A stretch of 22,373 nucleotides of DNA, taken from contig JBIKPR010000043.1 of assembly GCA_044357345.1 (NCBI GenBank), positions 1-22,373 of the forward strand. The letters are read 5' to 3'. The notes under the pieces were generated by a model. The model was not told the DNA's origin and did not search any database. It saw nothing but the letters and a program-made list of their open reading frames with translations. The position numbers and the translations under genes are program-made. This DNA comes from JABMMZ01 sp044357345. GTDB lineage: Bacteria; Bacteroidota; Bacteroidia; NS11-12g; UBA955. Positions within the stretch are counted from its first letter, which is position 1, and every line of letters starts with the position of its first letter. Shown in pieces: positions 8,473 through 15,460 of this stretch.

Positions 8473-8480
8473 TACATTTG
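8473..8480 (+). promoter_or_regulatory. Orphan -7-like element in the dnaB-clpC gap
   Basis: TACATTTG is an exact TAnnTTTG match on the plus strand, 158 bases before the clpC start. It could be a second, distal clpC promoter or drive a short RNA. A 13-codon frame at 8483 follows directly but has no supporting feature. No TTG -33 element was found, so a chance match is possible. Confidence 0.3.
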
Positions 8481-8574
8481 CCATGATGACCATTAAAGCG
8501 ACGAATTGTCATAAAAGCAATTAAAATAAATTATGGCATCAAAATGGATACTGACTATCAATAATAAAAGCATA

Positions 8575-8586
8575 CTTTACGTAAAG
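8575..8586. promoter_or_regulatory. Perfect 12-bp palindrome upstream of the clpC promoter
   Basis: CTTTACGTAAAG is its own reverse complement and ends 28 bases before the clpC -7 box, just outside the place a -33 element would occupy. The position suits a dimeric regulator binding site. No regulator is identified, and this is an AT-rich gap where short palindromes arise by chance. Confidence 0.35.
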
Positions 8587-8614
8587 CAATAAATTACAAA
8601 TAATATTTTTTTCA

Positions 8615-8622
8615 TAACTTTG
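8615..8622 (+). promoter_or_regulatory. -7 promoter element of clpC
   Basis: TAACTTTG exactly matches the Bacteroidota TAnnTTTG box and lies 15 bases before the clpC ATG at 8638, predicting a leader of about 10 bases. The -33 region is AT-rich without a clear TTG. Confidence 0.62.
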
Positions 8623-8637
8623 TTTATATATCATTAA

Positions 8638-11166
8638 ATGGAAGCAAAATTTTCACCCAGAGTAAAAGAAGTCATTCAATTTAGCCGCGAAGAAGCGATT
8701 AGATTAGGACATGATTATATAGGAACTGAGCACCTTTTGCTCGGCATCATTCGCGAGGGTGAGGGCACTGCATTAACCACACTTAAAGCCTTAGAGATCG
8801 ATGTCATTAGATTAAAGAAAACCATTGAGGACACCATAAAAGGAACCGCAACAGGTGTCAGCAATTTAGGCAATATTCCTCTCACCAAACAGGCTGAAAA
8901 AGCTTTAAAGATTACCTATCTAGAAGCTAAAATATTCAAAACTGAAACCATAGGCACAGAGCATCTTTTGCTTTCTATTTTGAGAGACGAAGACAATATT
9001 GCATCGCAAGTTTTGGCTCAATATGGCATCAACTACGACTTCTTCAAACAAACGCTTATGGACGGTGGTTCATCCATAAAACCGAAAGACAATCCTATGA
9101 ATGCTTTCGAAGATGAAAACAACGAGAACAGCGAAGACAAAAAGATTGAAGAATTAAAAAAGAAAAACCCTAAATCGACCACCCCAGTATTGGACAATTT
9201 TGGTCGCGATTTGACCAAGCTTGGAGAAGAAGGAAAATTAGACCCTATAGTTGGCCGTGAAAAAGAGATAGAACGCGTTTCTCAAATCTTATCTAGAAGA
9301 AAGAAAAACAATCCTATTTTAATTGGAGAACCAGGGGTTGGTAAAACAGCAATTGCTGAAGGATTAGCACTTCGCATTATTCAAAGAAAAGTTTCAAGGG
9401 TGTTGTTTAACAAACGTGTTGTAACGCTCGATCTTGCTTCTTTGGTGGCGGGAACAAAATACCGCGGACAATTTGAAGAACGCATGAAAGCCATTATGAC
9501 AGAATTGGAAAAAGCCAATGATGTTATTTTGTTTATAGATGAAATCCACACCATCGTTGGTGCAGGTGGAGCTAGTGGCAGTTTGGATGCCAGCAATATG
9601 TTTAAACCCGCTTTAGCCCGCGGAGAAGTGCAATGTATTGGTGCAACAACACTTGATGAATACAGACAGTATATTGAAAAAGATGGTGCATTAGAAAGAC
9701 GTTTTCAAATGGTAATGATTGAACCAGCCTCTCCTGAAGAGTCTATTGAAATCTTGCAAAACATCAAAGAAAAATACGAAGACCACCACCACGTAACCTA
9801 TACACCAGAAGCAATTGAAGCTTGTGTAAAACTAAGCAACCGTTATATCACCGATAGAAATTTACCAGACAAAGCCATAGATGTATTGGATGAAGTAGGT
9901 GCGCGTGTGCACATCACCAACATAAATGTTCCTGAAGAAATAGTAGATCTTGAAGGACAAATCGAAGCCATTAAATTGGAAAAGATTTCGGTGGTTAAGA
10001 GTCAGAACTACGAAGAAGCAGCGCGTTTAAGAGATAAAGAAAAGAACTTAATTAAAATGTTGGATGCCGCTAAATTGAAGTGGGAAGAAGAAACTGGCAA
10101 CAACCGTTTTATAGTGAATGAAGAAAACGTTGCTGAAGTTGTGGCCATGATGACCGGAATACCTGTTAAGAGAATTGGTCAAAACGAAGGCAAAAAACTA
10201 TTGACCATGGAAGCGGATATTAAAAAACGCGTCATAGGCCAAGACAAAGCGATAGAAAAACTATCTAAGGCAATACAACGTACCAGGGCTGGTTTAAAAG
10301 ACCCGAACAAACCAATTGGTTCATTTATCTTCTTAGGCCCAACAGGGGTTGGTAAAACTGAATTGGCAAAGGCGTTGAGTGAATACATGTTCGACAACAA
10401 TGAAGCTTTGATTCGCATAGACATGAGTGAATTCATGGAGAAATTTGCAGTTAGCCGCTTGGTTGGAGCGCCTCCAGGATATGTAGGATATGAAGAAGGT
10501 GGCTTGTTAACAGAAAAAGTAAGACGCAAACCTTATGCGGTTGTGTTATTCGATGAAGTTGAGAAAGCCCATCCAGATGTTTTCAATATTATGTTGCAAA
10601 TTTTGGATGAAGGTCACATCACCGATAGCCTAGGCAGGAAGGTTGACTTTAGGAATACGGTTATCATTATGACCTCCAATATTGGCTCACGTCAATTGAA
10701 AGATTTTGGAACTGGAATTGGTTTTACCACCAGCAGTAAAATGAACAACCAAGAAGCGGAAAGCAAGCAAGTAATTGAAAGTGCATTAAAGAAGTTTTTC
10801 TCACCTGAATTCTTAAACCGTATCGATGATGTTATCGTGTTTAACAGCTTGGAAAAACCAGATATTATCAAAATTTTGGACATTCAAATTGCGACCATGT
10901 TAAAACGAATTGTTGATTTGGGTTACCATGTACAATTGAGCGATGAGGCCAAAGGATTTATAGCAGACAAAGGTTTTGACATCAAGTTTGGCGCTAGACC
11001 GCTTCAAAGAGCCATGCAAAAGTATCTAGAAGATCCATTGGCCGAAGAGATTTTAAAAGGCGAAATCGTAGAAGGAAGTACCGTATTGGTTGAGTATGAT
11101 AAAGAAAACGACATCCTAAAAGTTCAGACTGGCAACAACAAAAAAAGCAAAAAAATAAAAGGTTAA
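8638..11166 (+). CDS. clpC: ATP-dependent Clp protease ATP-binding subunit ClpC (HSP100)
   Basis: This 842-residue AAA+ unfoldase feeds substrates to the ClpP protease. In order it has a double Clp N-domain (about 1-145), an acidic/basic linker, a first AAA+ module with Walker A GEPGVGKT (230-237) and Walker B LFIDEIH, a middle coiled-coil region with a UVR-type motif (about 450-480, EEAARLRDKEKNL), a second AAA+ module with Walker A GPTGVGKT (567-574), and the C-terminal D2 domain. The IGF tripeptide at 694-696 is the loop that docks on ClpP, so this is a ClpC-type protease partner and not the disaggregase ClpB. The C-terminus is lysine-rich. clpP is not in the window. The next gene starts 8 bases after the stop and is probably co-transcribed. 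Confidence 0.95.
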   Translation: MEAKFSPRVKEVIQFSREEAIRLGHDYIGTEHLLLGIIREGEGTALTTLKALEIDVIRLKKTIEDTIKGTATGVSNLGNIPLTKQAEKALKITYLEAKIFKTETIGTEHLLLSILRDEDNIASQVLAQYGINYDFFKQTLMDGGSSIKPKDNPMNAFEDENNENSEDKKIEELKKKNPKSTTPVLDNFGRDLTKLGEEGKLDPIVGREKEIERVSQILSRRKKNNPILIGEPGVGKTAIAEGLALRIIQRKVSRVLFNKRVVTLDLASLVAGTKYRGQFEERMKAIMTELEKANDVILFIDEIHTIVGAGGASGSLDASNMFKPALARGEVQCIGATTLDEYRQYIEKDGALERRFQMVMIEPASPEESIEILQNIKEKYEDHHHVTYTPEAIEACVKLSNRYITDRNLPDKAIDVLDEVGARVHITNINVPEEIVDLEGQIEAIKLEKISVVKSQNYEEAARLRDKEKNLIKMLDAAKLKWEEETGNNRFIVNEENVAEVVAMMTGIPVKRIGQNEGKKLLTMEADIKKRVIGQDKAIEKLSKAIQRTRAGLKDPNKPIGSFIFLGPTGVGKTELAKALSEYMFDNNEALIRIDMSEFMEKFAVSRLVGAPPGYVGYEEGGLLTEKVRRKPYAVVLFDEVEKAHPDVFNIMLQILDEGHITDSLGRKVDFRNTVIIMTSNIGSRQLKDFGTGIGFTTSSKMNNQEAESKQVIESALKKFFSPEFLNRIDDVIVFNSLEKPDIIKILDIQIATMLKRIVDLGYHVQLSDEAKGFIADKGFDIKFGARPLQRAMQKYLEDPLAEEILKGEIVEGSTVLVEYDKENDILKVQTGNNKKSKKIKG

Positions 11167-11174
11167 TTGCATTG

Positions 11175-12086
11175 ATGAACTCTTTGAAAAAACATTTCAT
11201 ACTGGTTCTATTTGCAATATTAATAGGCAATAAGGCAAGCTTTGCTCAAGTACCTAAGGAACCTGACACTAAGATTCTAAAAGCTTTTGAAGCTTTAGAT
11301 AAAATTAGCAGTTATGGCGACTATGCAGAATTTGATAGTTTATCAAAGGAGCAAATTGAGCAAGGTTTGCAAGTTTGTCGCAACTTTTTAATTCACCCAA
11401 ACGACAGCATCACCAAATCAATTTTACTATACCACAAAGGCCGCTTGGAGTTTGTGAAAAAAAACTATGAAGTGGCTAAGACTGATTTGGAGAAATCTTT
11501 GGAATACGACATTTCAAACTACTTCACACTTGAGCGTTTATGTGTATTGTCATGGGGCCATCTAAAAGGCTATACCAAGCGCAGGATCTTTATCAATTCA
11601 AGTTTGTACACTTGGACTCAGAAATGCAAAATTGATAGCAGCAATGCCTTTAATTGGTACTATTTGGCCATGACCTATAATTTGGATAGGCAATTTTCAA
11701 ATGCCAATGTTAAAGCTTCGATATTGTATTGTTTAGACAAATGTATAGCACTTGATTCGAATGTAGGGACATACTATTTTGAATATGCGCAATTGGCTGA
11801 TAATAAAACTAGAATTTGGTATTTACAAAAGGCATTACAAAAAGAAGAAAATTGGCTTTACCGTTCACATATTGCGGCTTGGTATTCCGAAAATAAAATG
11901 GATGCGCCATTGTTAGAATTCGTTAACCAAAGCATCAATTTATACGAAGCCCAATACCCAAACTATTTTTTCTTTTTGGCCAATCTATACCAAGCAAAAG
12001 GAGAGATTCACAAGCGTCAAAACAACCTGACTTTATACAATATGTGTATAGACAGGGTTAAGTATTACGACAACCTGAACCAGTAG
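11175..12086 (+). CDS. Exported TPR-like helical repeat protein, unknown function
   Basis: This 303-residue protein has a signal peptide (about 1-23, ending ASFA before QVPKEP). The mature part is all-helical with several 34-residue-like repeats: LYHKGRLEFVKKNYEVAKT, then DLEKSLEYD, and later WYYLAMTYNLDRQF, LDKCIALDSN and LANLYQAKGEI. These are loose tetratricopeptide repeats, which usually bind proteins. No enzyme motif is seen. ATG 11175 is preferred over the TTG directly before it. It follows clpC by 8 bases and may share its transcript. The link is odd, because ClpC is cytoplasmic and this protein is predicted to be periplasmic. It converges on the lipoprotein pair, with 18 bases between the stops. 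Confidence 0.75.
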   Translation: MNSLKKHFILVLFAILIGNKASFAQVPKEPDTKILKAFEALDKISSYGDYAEFDSLSKEQIEQGLQVCRNFLIHPNDSITKSILLYHKGRLEFVKKNYEVAKTDLEKSLEYDISNYFTLERLCVLSWGHLKGYTKRRIFINSSLYTWTQKCKIDSSNAFNWYYLAMTYNLDRQFSNANVKASILYCLDKCIALDSNVGTYYFEYAQLADNKTRIWYLQKALQKEENWLYRSHIAAWYSENKMDAPLLEFVNQSINLYEAQYPNYFFFLANLYQAKGEIHKRQNNLTLYNMCIDRVKYYDNLNQ

Positions 12087-12104
12087 TTTAGTGTCATTGC
12101 AATG

Positions 12105-12905
12105 TTAATGTGGGCTTGGAAAAAAGATCGTTAAACCTAACAATACAAAGACCACAGCAACCACTAACAAAAAGTTCTTGAGCTTTGATTTATTATCATC
12201 CTCAAGTTCCGCGGTTTCCTCAGTATTTTCAGCCATTTCATTTGAGTGGTCAGATACAGTATCCCCTTCAAATGTAGTTTCTTGATCGACTCCATTCCCT
12301 TTTTGATTTGGATCTGCAGCCGTTGTTAAATCATTGCTTTTAGGGGAAACCGTTGAATTATCGGGGAGTAAATCTTTACCTTTTCTCAAGGCTTTAACGA
12401 TTAAACGAATTAAAGAATAAATTGCCCATATTATTGCTATGACAATAATGAAGCCTAATAAAAAAACAAAGGCAAGGTATTCGTATTCATTATCTGGAAT
12501 AAAATCATAAAATCTTGACCGGTAACGGCGATGGTTCTTGCTTTTCTTTTTGGATTTTTGGGTGTTTTTAATGCTGTCTTTTGGGACTTGCCTATGTTGA
12601 TTAAGGCCATAAGAAGCAGAAGAAATGATTGGACTGAAATACAAATTGCTGGTTTCAGATACTTTGCTTGAATCGTCTACCAAGGCAAGTGCAAAAGTCG
12701 ATTTAAGCAATGAGTCTTGAGAATGTCTTTGTTCATTGTAAATATCTCTTTTAGATTTTCTAATGCTTGTTTTCTCAGGGTACTCAACTCCTTTGCCTAA
12801 GCCAATGGTCCACCCTTTGCTGTATTGGCATTTAATTACTGAACAAGAGCTCAATGTTAGCAACAATAAGCAACCCAAGAAACCTAAATTATTAAGTTTT
12901 TTCAT
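12105..12905 (-). CDS. Lipoprotein/membrane protein, paralogue of its upstream neighbour
   Basis: This 266-residue protein has a lipobox LSSC (C21) followed at once by VIKCQYSKGWTIG. The neighbouring gene has the same residues at the same positions: C21, V23, K25, C26, Y28, G31, W32 and G35. Then come a Ser/Lys-rich stretch with basic clusters (KSKKKSKNHRR), a strong membrane segment (about 144-166), an acidic, polar region (about 180-240), and a second hydrophobic segment close to the C-terminus (about 245-262). I do not recognise a named family. The N-terminal signature recalls small Bacteroidota lipoproteins with a K-R-x-Y-x-x-G-Y string after the lipid cysteine. Only 14 bases separate it from the upstream gene, so they form an operon. 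Confidence 0.72.
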   Translation of the reverse strand: MKKLNNLGFLGCLLLLTLSSCSVIKCQYSKGWTIGLGKGVEYPEKTSIRKSKRDIYNEQRHSQDSLLKSTFALALVDDSSKVSETSNLYFSPIISSASYGLNQHRQVPKDSIKNTQKSKKKSKNHRRYRSRFYDFIPDNEYEYLAFVFLLGFIIVIAIIWAIYSLIRLIVKALRKGKDLLPDNSTVSPKSNDLTTAADPNQKGNGVDQETTFEGDTVSDHSNEMAENTEETAELEDDNKSKLKNFLLVVAVVFVLLGLTIFFPSPH

Positions 12906-12919
12906 ATATTAATTTGAAT

Positions 12920-13546
12920 TTATTGAACAAAGAAGGTTAACCAAGATAAGTCCAAATCAAACATCCCATCTATAAAAGCATAGCCAATCGCGGCATAAAG
13001 AACAATGATCCAAGTGCCTATAACCGCCAAAACCGGAATAAAGCAAAAGATAATACCCAATAACAATGGGAGAAAAACAATTAACCATTCATAAGAGGGA
13101 GACTCATATTCTGTTTCATCCATTTCAGAAACATTGCTTAATTCAGTTTGCTTTTGATAATGGTTGATAAAATCCCCTTTGTCTATCCTTGGAGCTCTTT
13201 GGCTCTTTTTTGATTTTAAAACTGGAGTGTACACCGCTTGTGGATTTAGAATATTTTTCACCAGCACTTGCTTCAATGAATCGTTCGAGCGTCTGTTTGC
13301 ATCTTTCTGAGTCAACTTTACCGAATCATAAACACTGACTGAATCAGTTGATTGCGCGCCTACTATTGCTTTCCTATTTAAAGGCTTTTGTTTCTTTACA
13401 GAAGGCTGTTGATCTTGCTTTGCCAGCGAATTCAGATTAACGCCCAAATTCCATCCGTTGCCATAACGACATTTGCTTACCATGCAAGATGGCAAACTTG
13501 TTAGCAACAATATACAGATAAAAATGGCTTTAAATTGATGTTTCAT
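12920..13546 (-). CDS. Lipoprotein/membrane protein, first of a paralogous pair
   Basis: This 208-residue protein has a lipobox LPSC (C21) followed by MVSKCRYGNGWNLG, aligned residue for residue with the next gene (C21, V23, K25-C26, Y28, G31-W32, G35). A polar Ser/Lys/Asp region follows, then two or three hydrophobic segments in the last 60 residues (YEWLIVFLPLLLGIIF, then IPVLAVIGTWIIVLYAAIGY), and an acidic and aromatic end. A lipid-anchored N-terminus combined with C-terminal membrane spans suggests an inner-membrane protein. The function is unknown. It is the leading gene of a two-gene operon and is preceded by a 9+9 bp inverted repeat 8 bases before its start. Confidence 0.72.
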   Translation of the reverse strand: MKHQFKAIFICILLLTSLPSCMVSKCRYGNGWNLGVNLNSLAKQDQQPSVKKQKPLNRKAIVGAQSTDSVSVYDSVKLTQKDANRRSNDSLKQVLVKNILNPQAVYTPVLKSKKSQRAPRIDKGDFINHYQKQTELSNVSEMDETEYESPSYEWLIVFLPLLLGIIFCFIPVLAVIGTWIIVLYAAIGYAFIDGMFDLDLSWLTFFVQ

Positions 13547-13554
13547 TTTTCACT

Positions 13555-13578
13555 TCTTTGATTGGTACAAATCAAAGA
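13555..13578. promoter_or_regulatory. Inverted repeat in front of the lipoprotein pair
   Basis: TCTTTGATT (13555-13563) and AATCAAAGA (13570-13578) are perfect 9-bp arms around the 6-base spacer GGTACA. The repeat ends 8 bases before the start codon at 13546 on the minus strand, so it is either a regulator site overlapping the transcription start or a hairpin in the 5' leader. No exact TAnnTTTG box was found next to it. Confidence 0.45.
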
Positions 13579-13642
13579 CAAATGAACCTTAACAATTTAC
13601 TAATTACCACAACACACTACCACAGAATATGTATAAACACAA

Positions 13643-13672
13643 AAAAGCAAGAACTCAAGGGTTCTTGCTTTT
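13643..13672 (-). terminator. Bidirectional terminator hairpin
   Basis: AAAAGCAAGAAC (13643-13654) and GTTCTTGCTTTT (13661-13672) form a perfect 12-bp stem with a 6-base loop, flanked by A and T runs on both sides. It lies 88 bases beyond the stop of the cytochrome-like gene and would end that minus-strand transcript. It also separates that gene from the lipoprotein pair. Confidence 0.75.
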
Positions 13673-13759
13673 AAATATTGTATTTATTAATTCTATTCTT
13701 AAAGCTATTTGCAAAAAACAATAAAAATAACTTTGTTTATTATTGATTATTGCAAAACT

Positions 13760-14404
13760 TTAATTATTCGGATGACCAGCATTGATCCATTTTGTTACGG
13801 CAATAATATCACAATCTGAAATAGGTGAAGTGCCTTGAGGCATTGCAGAATAGCCAGATTGTTGTTTGATAGAACCCAACAAGCGTGTATTTGTAACCGC
13901 TTTCACAACCCCATTGTAATTGCTCAAGTCATATTGACCCCCAGGATTGCTTGTCGAGTGACAACCAACGCACCATTTGTCCATTAAAGGCTGAATACGG
14001 GCAGCGTAAGTAAAAGTCGAATCGCAAGTATTGCAATTGGACGTATTTTCGGCACCTGCTTTTATCCATGATTTGATGGTGCTTTTTTCTAATTGAGATA
14101 ATTGTACTGAATTAGATGGAGGCATCGAACCTGAAGCAATTTCTGTGTAACATTCGCTAGACATTGGTTTACCTGCCTTCACACCTTTCATAATGCCATT
14201 GTAATTTGTCAAATCTAAGTCCTCTTCCTTATCAATTGCATTGTGGCAACCCGATTGAGCACACTTGCTTACAAATATCGGAAGTACGTCTTCCTGAAAG
14301 CAATAGCTCGGAACCTGAACATCGTATGAACATGATTGGTAAACAAGGGGTGCGGTAGCCAACAAGGCAATAATACTTATGCTGGCAAAACGAAATTTTA
14401 ACAT
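13760..14404 (-). CDS. Two-domain cytochrome-c-like exported protein
   Basis: This 214-residue exported protein has a signal/lipoprotein-like leader (VYQSC, C25; the lipobox is imperfect) and two similar cytochrome-c-like domains (about 35-117 and 128-210). Domain 2 has a standard heme motif C145-VG-C148-H149. Domain 1 has C48-AQSG-C53-H54, a CX4CH spacing. Each domain has a possible Met axial ligand in an (S/A)MP string (M94, M188) and repeats the pattern L(T/S)NYNG and K(S/W)WI-AG. This arrangement resembles Bacteroidota proteins related to the planctomycete cytochrome c domain. A role as a periplasmic electron carrier, or as an accessory to an oxidase or dehydrogenase, is plausible. The neighbours give no partner. 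A terminator lies downstream and a -7-like box upstream. Confidence 0.8.
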   Translation of the reverse strand: MLKFRFASISIIALLATAPLVYQSCSYDVQVPSYCFQEDVLPIFVSKCAQSGCHNAIDKEEDLDLTNYNGIMKGVKAGKPMSSECYTEIASGSMPPSNSVQLSQLEKSTIKSWIKAGAENTSNCNTCDSTFTYAARIQPLMDKWCVGCHSTSNPGGQYDLSNYNGVVKAVTNTRLLGSIKQQSGYSAMPQGTSPISDCDIIAVTKWINAGHPNN

Positions 14405-14424
14405 ATTATTCTATACTTTTTTAG

Positions 14425-14431
14425 GCAAATA
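14425..14431 (-). promoter_or_regulatory. Possible -7 element of the cytochrome-like gene
   Basis: On the minus strand this reads TATTTGC, the same variant seen before the gene at 21291, and lies 20 bases before the start codon at 14404. It has one base fewer than TAnnTTTG, and no -33 TTG was found. Confidence 0.35.
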
Positions 14432-14502
14432 TCAAGCCATTTATTTAATCATAAAATATACTTCTTAGAACAAATAAAAAGTGCAAAAACGCATGCAATT
14501 TA

Positions 14503-15351
14503 TCAAAACAAATAATGCACTTTAAAACTTGGCAAAATATTGCTGATAAACATAAACTTTGCATCGTTATACAAGCTGTAATTACTTACGCCTTTGTTTG
14601 CACCGGTCAAATTTCCACTCTGACTATAACTCGCATTTGCAGTAGTATAAACCATGTCGTATTTCTTGTTTATAGACGTTTTTAAAAAGTAAACATTAGC
14701 CCCAATGCCCAAAAACCAATGTCTTGACAAGGTGTAATTAGCTTCAGCCAAACCACCAATTCCATACACCACACCAGATGGCATTTTGTAAACTGCGCTG
14801 CTGTTATACATATAATTCACGTTTTGACCGTTGCTGTAATACGTTACATGATGGCTGCGCTCTACATAATCTCCCGCACTAAAATAATAAAATGGCAACT
14901 CTGCGCCAAACAAAAACCCAAATCGACCGGCCTTTAATCTCTTGGCGACCGACAAGGACAGCATCATTTGGTTCTGATTCATTTTAACATAATGCGAATT
15001 GGCTATGGGGTTATTATAAGAATTGTTACTAAAACTTCCTGAATCTGTAGCTTGCATGGGCGCGATTCCAAAACGAACACCAAGCAAGAGGGACTTTACT
15101 TTAAACCGTGCATTCAGTCCGTAAAAAATTGGTTTGTACGCAAACTGAACACTGTTAGCTGATGCAGTTTGCCATTGGTCCTTATTGTAATGCATCAATT
15201 CCAAGCCAATTGGCGATTGAGACATTTCAATACCAACGGAGCACTCATTACGCGGCAGTAAAACACAACCTCGTTTTACTTTCAAACTGTCATCTGCATT
15301 TGCTTTAACAGCCAATAAAACACAACAAAATATCATTAATCTAGTTTTCAT
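14503..15351 (-). CDS. Predicted outer-membrane beta-barrel protein, unknown function
   Basis: This 282-residue protein has a signal peptide (about 1-19, ending VKANA before DDSLK). The mature part is rich in Tyr, Ser, Asn and Gly, with alternating hydrophobic residues typical of barrel strands: GLNARFKVKSLLLGVRFG, FGFLFGAELPFYYF, YGIGGLAEANYTLS and WFLGIGANVYFLKT. It ends in ...KVHYLF; a C-terminal aromatic is usual for outer-membrane barrels. No specific family is recognised. It is a single transcription unit, with its own promoter box at 15371-15378 and the carB terminator just upstream. Confidence 0.7.
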   Translation of the reverse strand: MKTRLMIFCCVLLAVKANADDSLKVKRGCVLLPRNECSVGIEMSQSPIGLELMHYNKDQWQTASANSVQFAYKPIFYGLNARFKVKSLLLGVRFGIAPMQATDSGSFSNNSYNNPIANSHYVKMNQNQMMLSLSVAKRLKAGRFGFLFGAELPFYYFSAGDYVERSHHVTYYSNGQNVNYMYNSSAVYKMPSGVVYGIGGLAEANYTLSRHWFLGIGANVYFLKTSINKKYDMVYTTANASYSQSGNLTGANKGVSNYSLYNDAKFMFISNILPSFKVHYLF

Positions 15352-15370
15352 ACAAGCTTTGTTCTTTATT

Positions 15371-15378
15371 CAAAAATA
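15371..15378 (-). promoter_or_regulatory. -7 promoter element of the beta-barrel gene
   Basis: On the minus strand this reads TATTTTTG, an exact TAnnTTTG match, 19 bases before the start codon at 15351. It sits between the carB terminator and the gene, so the gene is probably transcribed independently of carB. Confidence 0.5.
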
Positions 15379-15407
15379 AAGAATTTATTTAAATCTTGTT
15401 GAATAAA

Positions 15408-15437
15408 AAAAGCCGACACCCTAGAGTATCGACTTTT
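15408..15437 (-). terminator. Terminator after carB
   Basis: On the minus strand AAAAGTCGATAC, a 6-base loop and GTGTCGGCTTTT form a 12-bp stem with two G-U pairs, followed by more T residues. It begins 23 bases past the carB stop. Read from the plus strand, the wobble pairs become A-C mismatches, so it is directional and serves carB. Confidence 0.78.
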
Positions 15438-15460
15438 CTAAATTATCTAATGATTGAATT

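Noticed and set aside
8483..8524. 13-codon frame after the orphan promoter box in the dnaB-clpC gap
   Set aside because: Too short, with no composition or context that supports coding.
10179..10529. Minus-strand open frame of 116 codons inside clpC
   Set aside because: Lies opposite the conserved second AAA+ module and shows no independent coding evidence.
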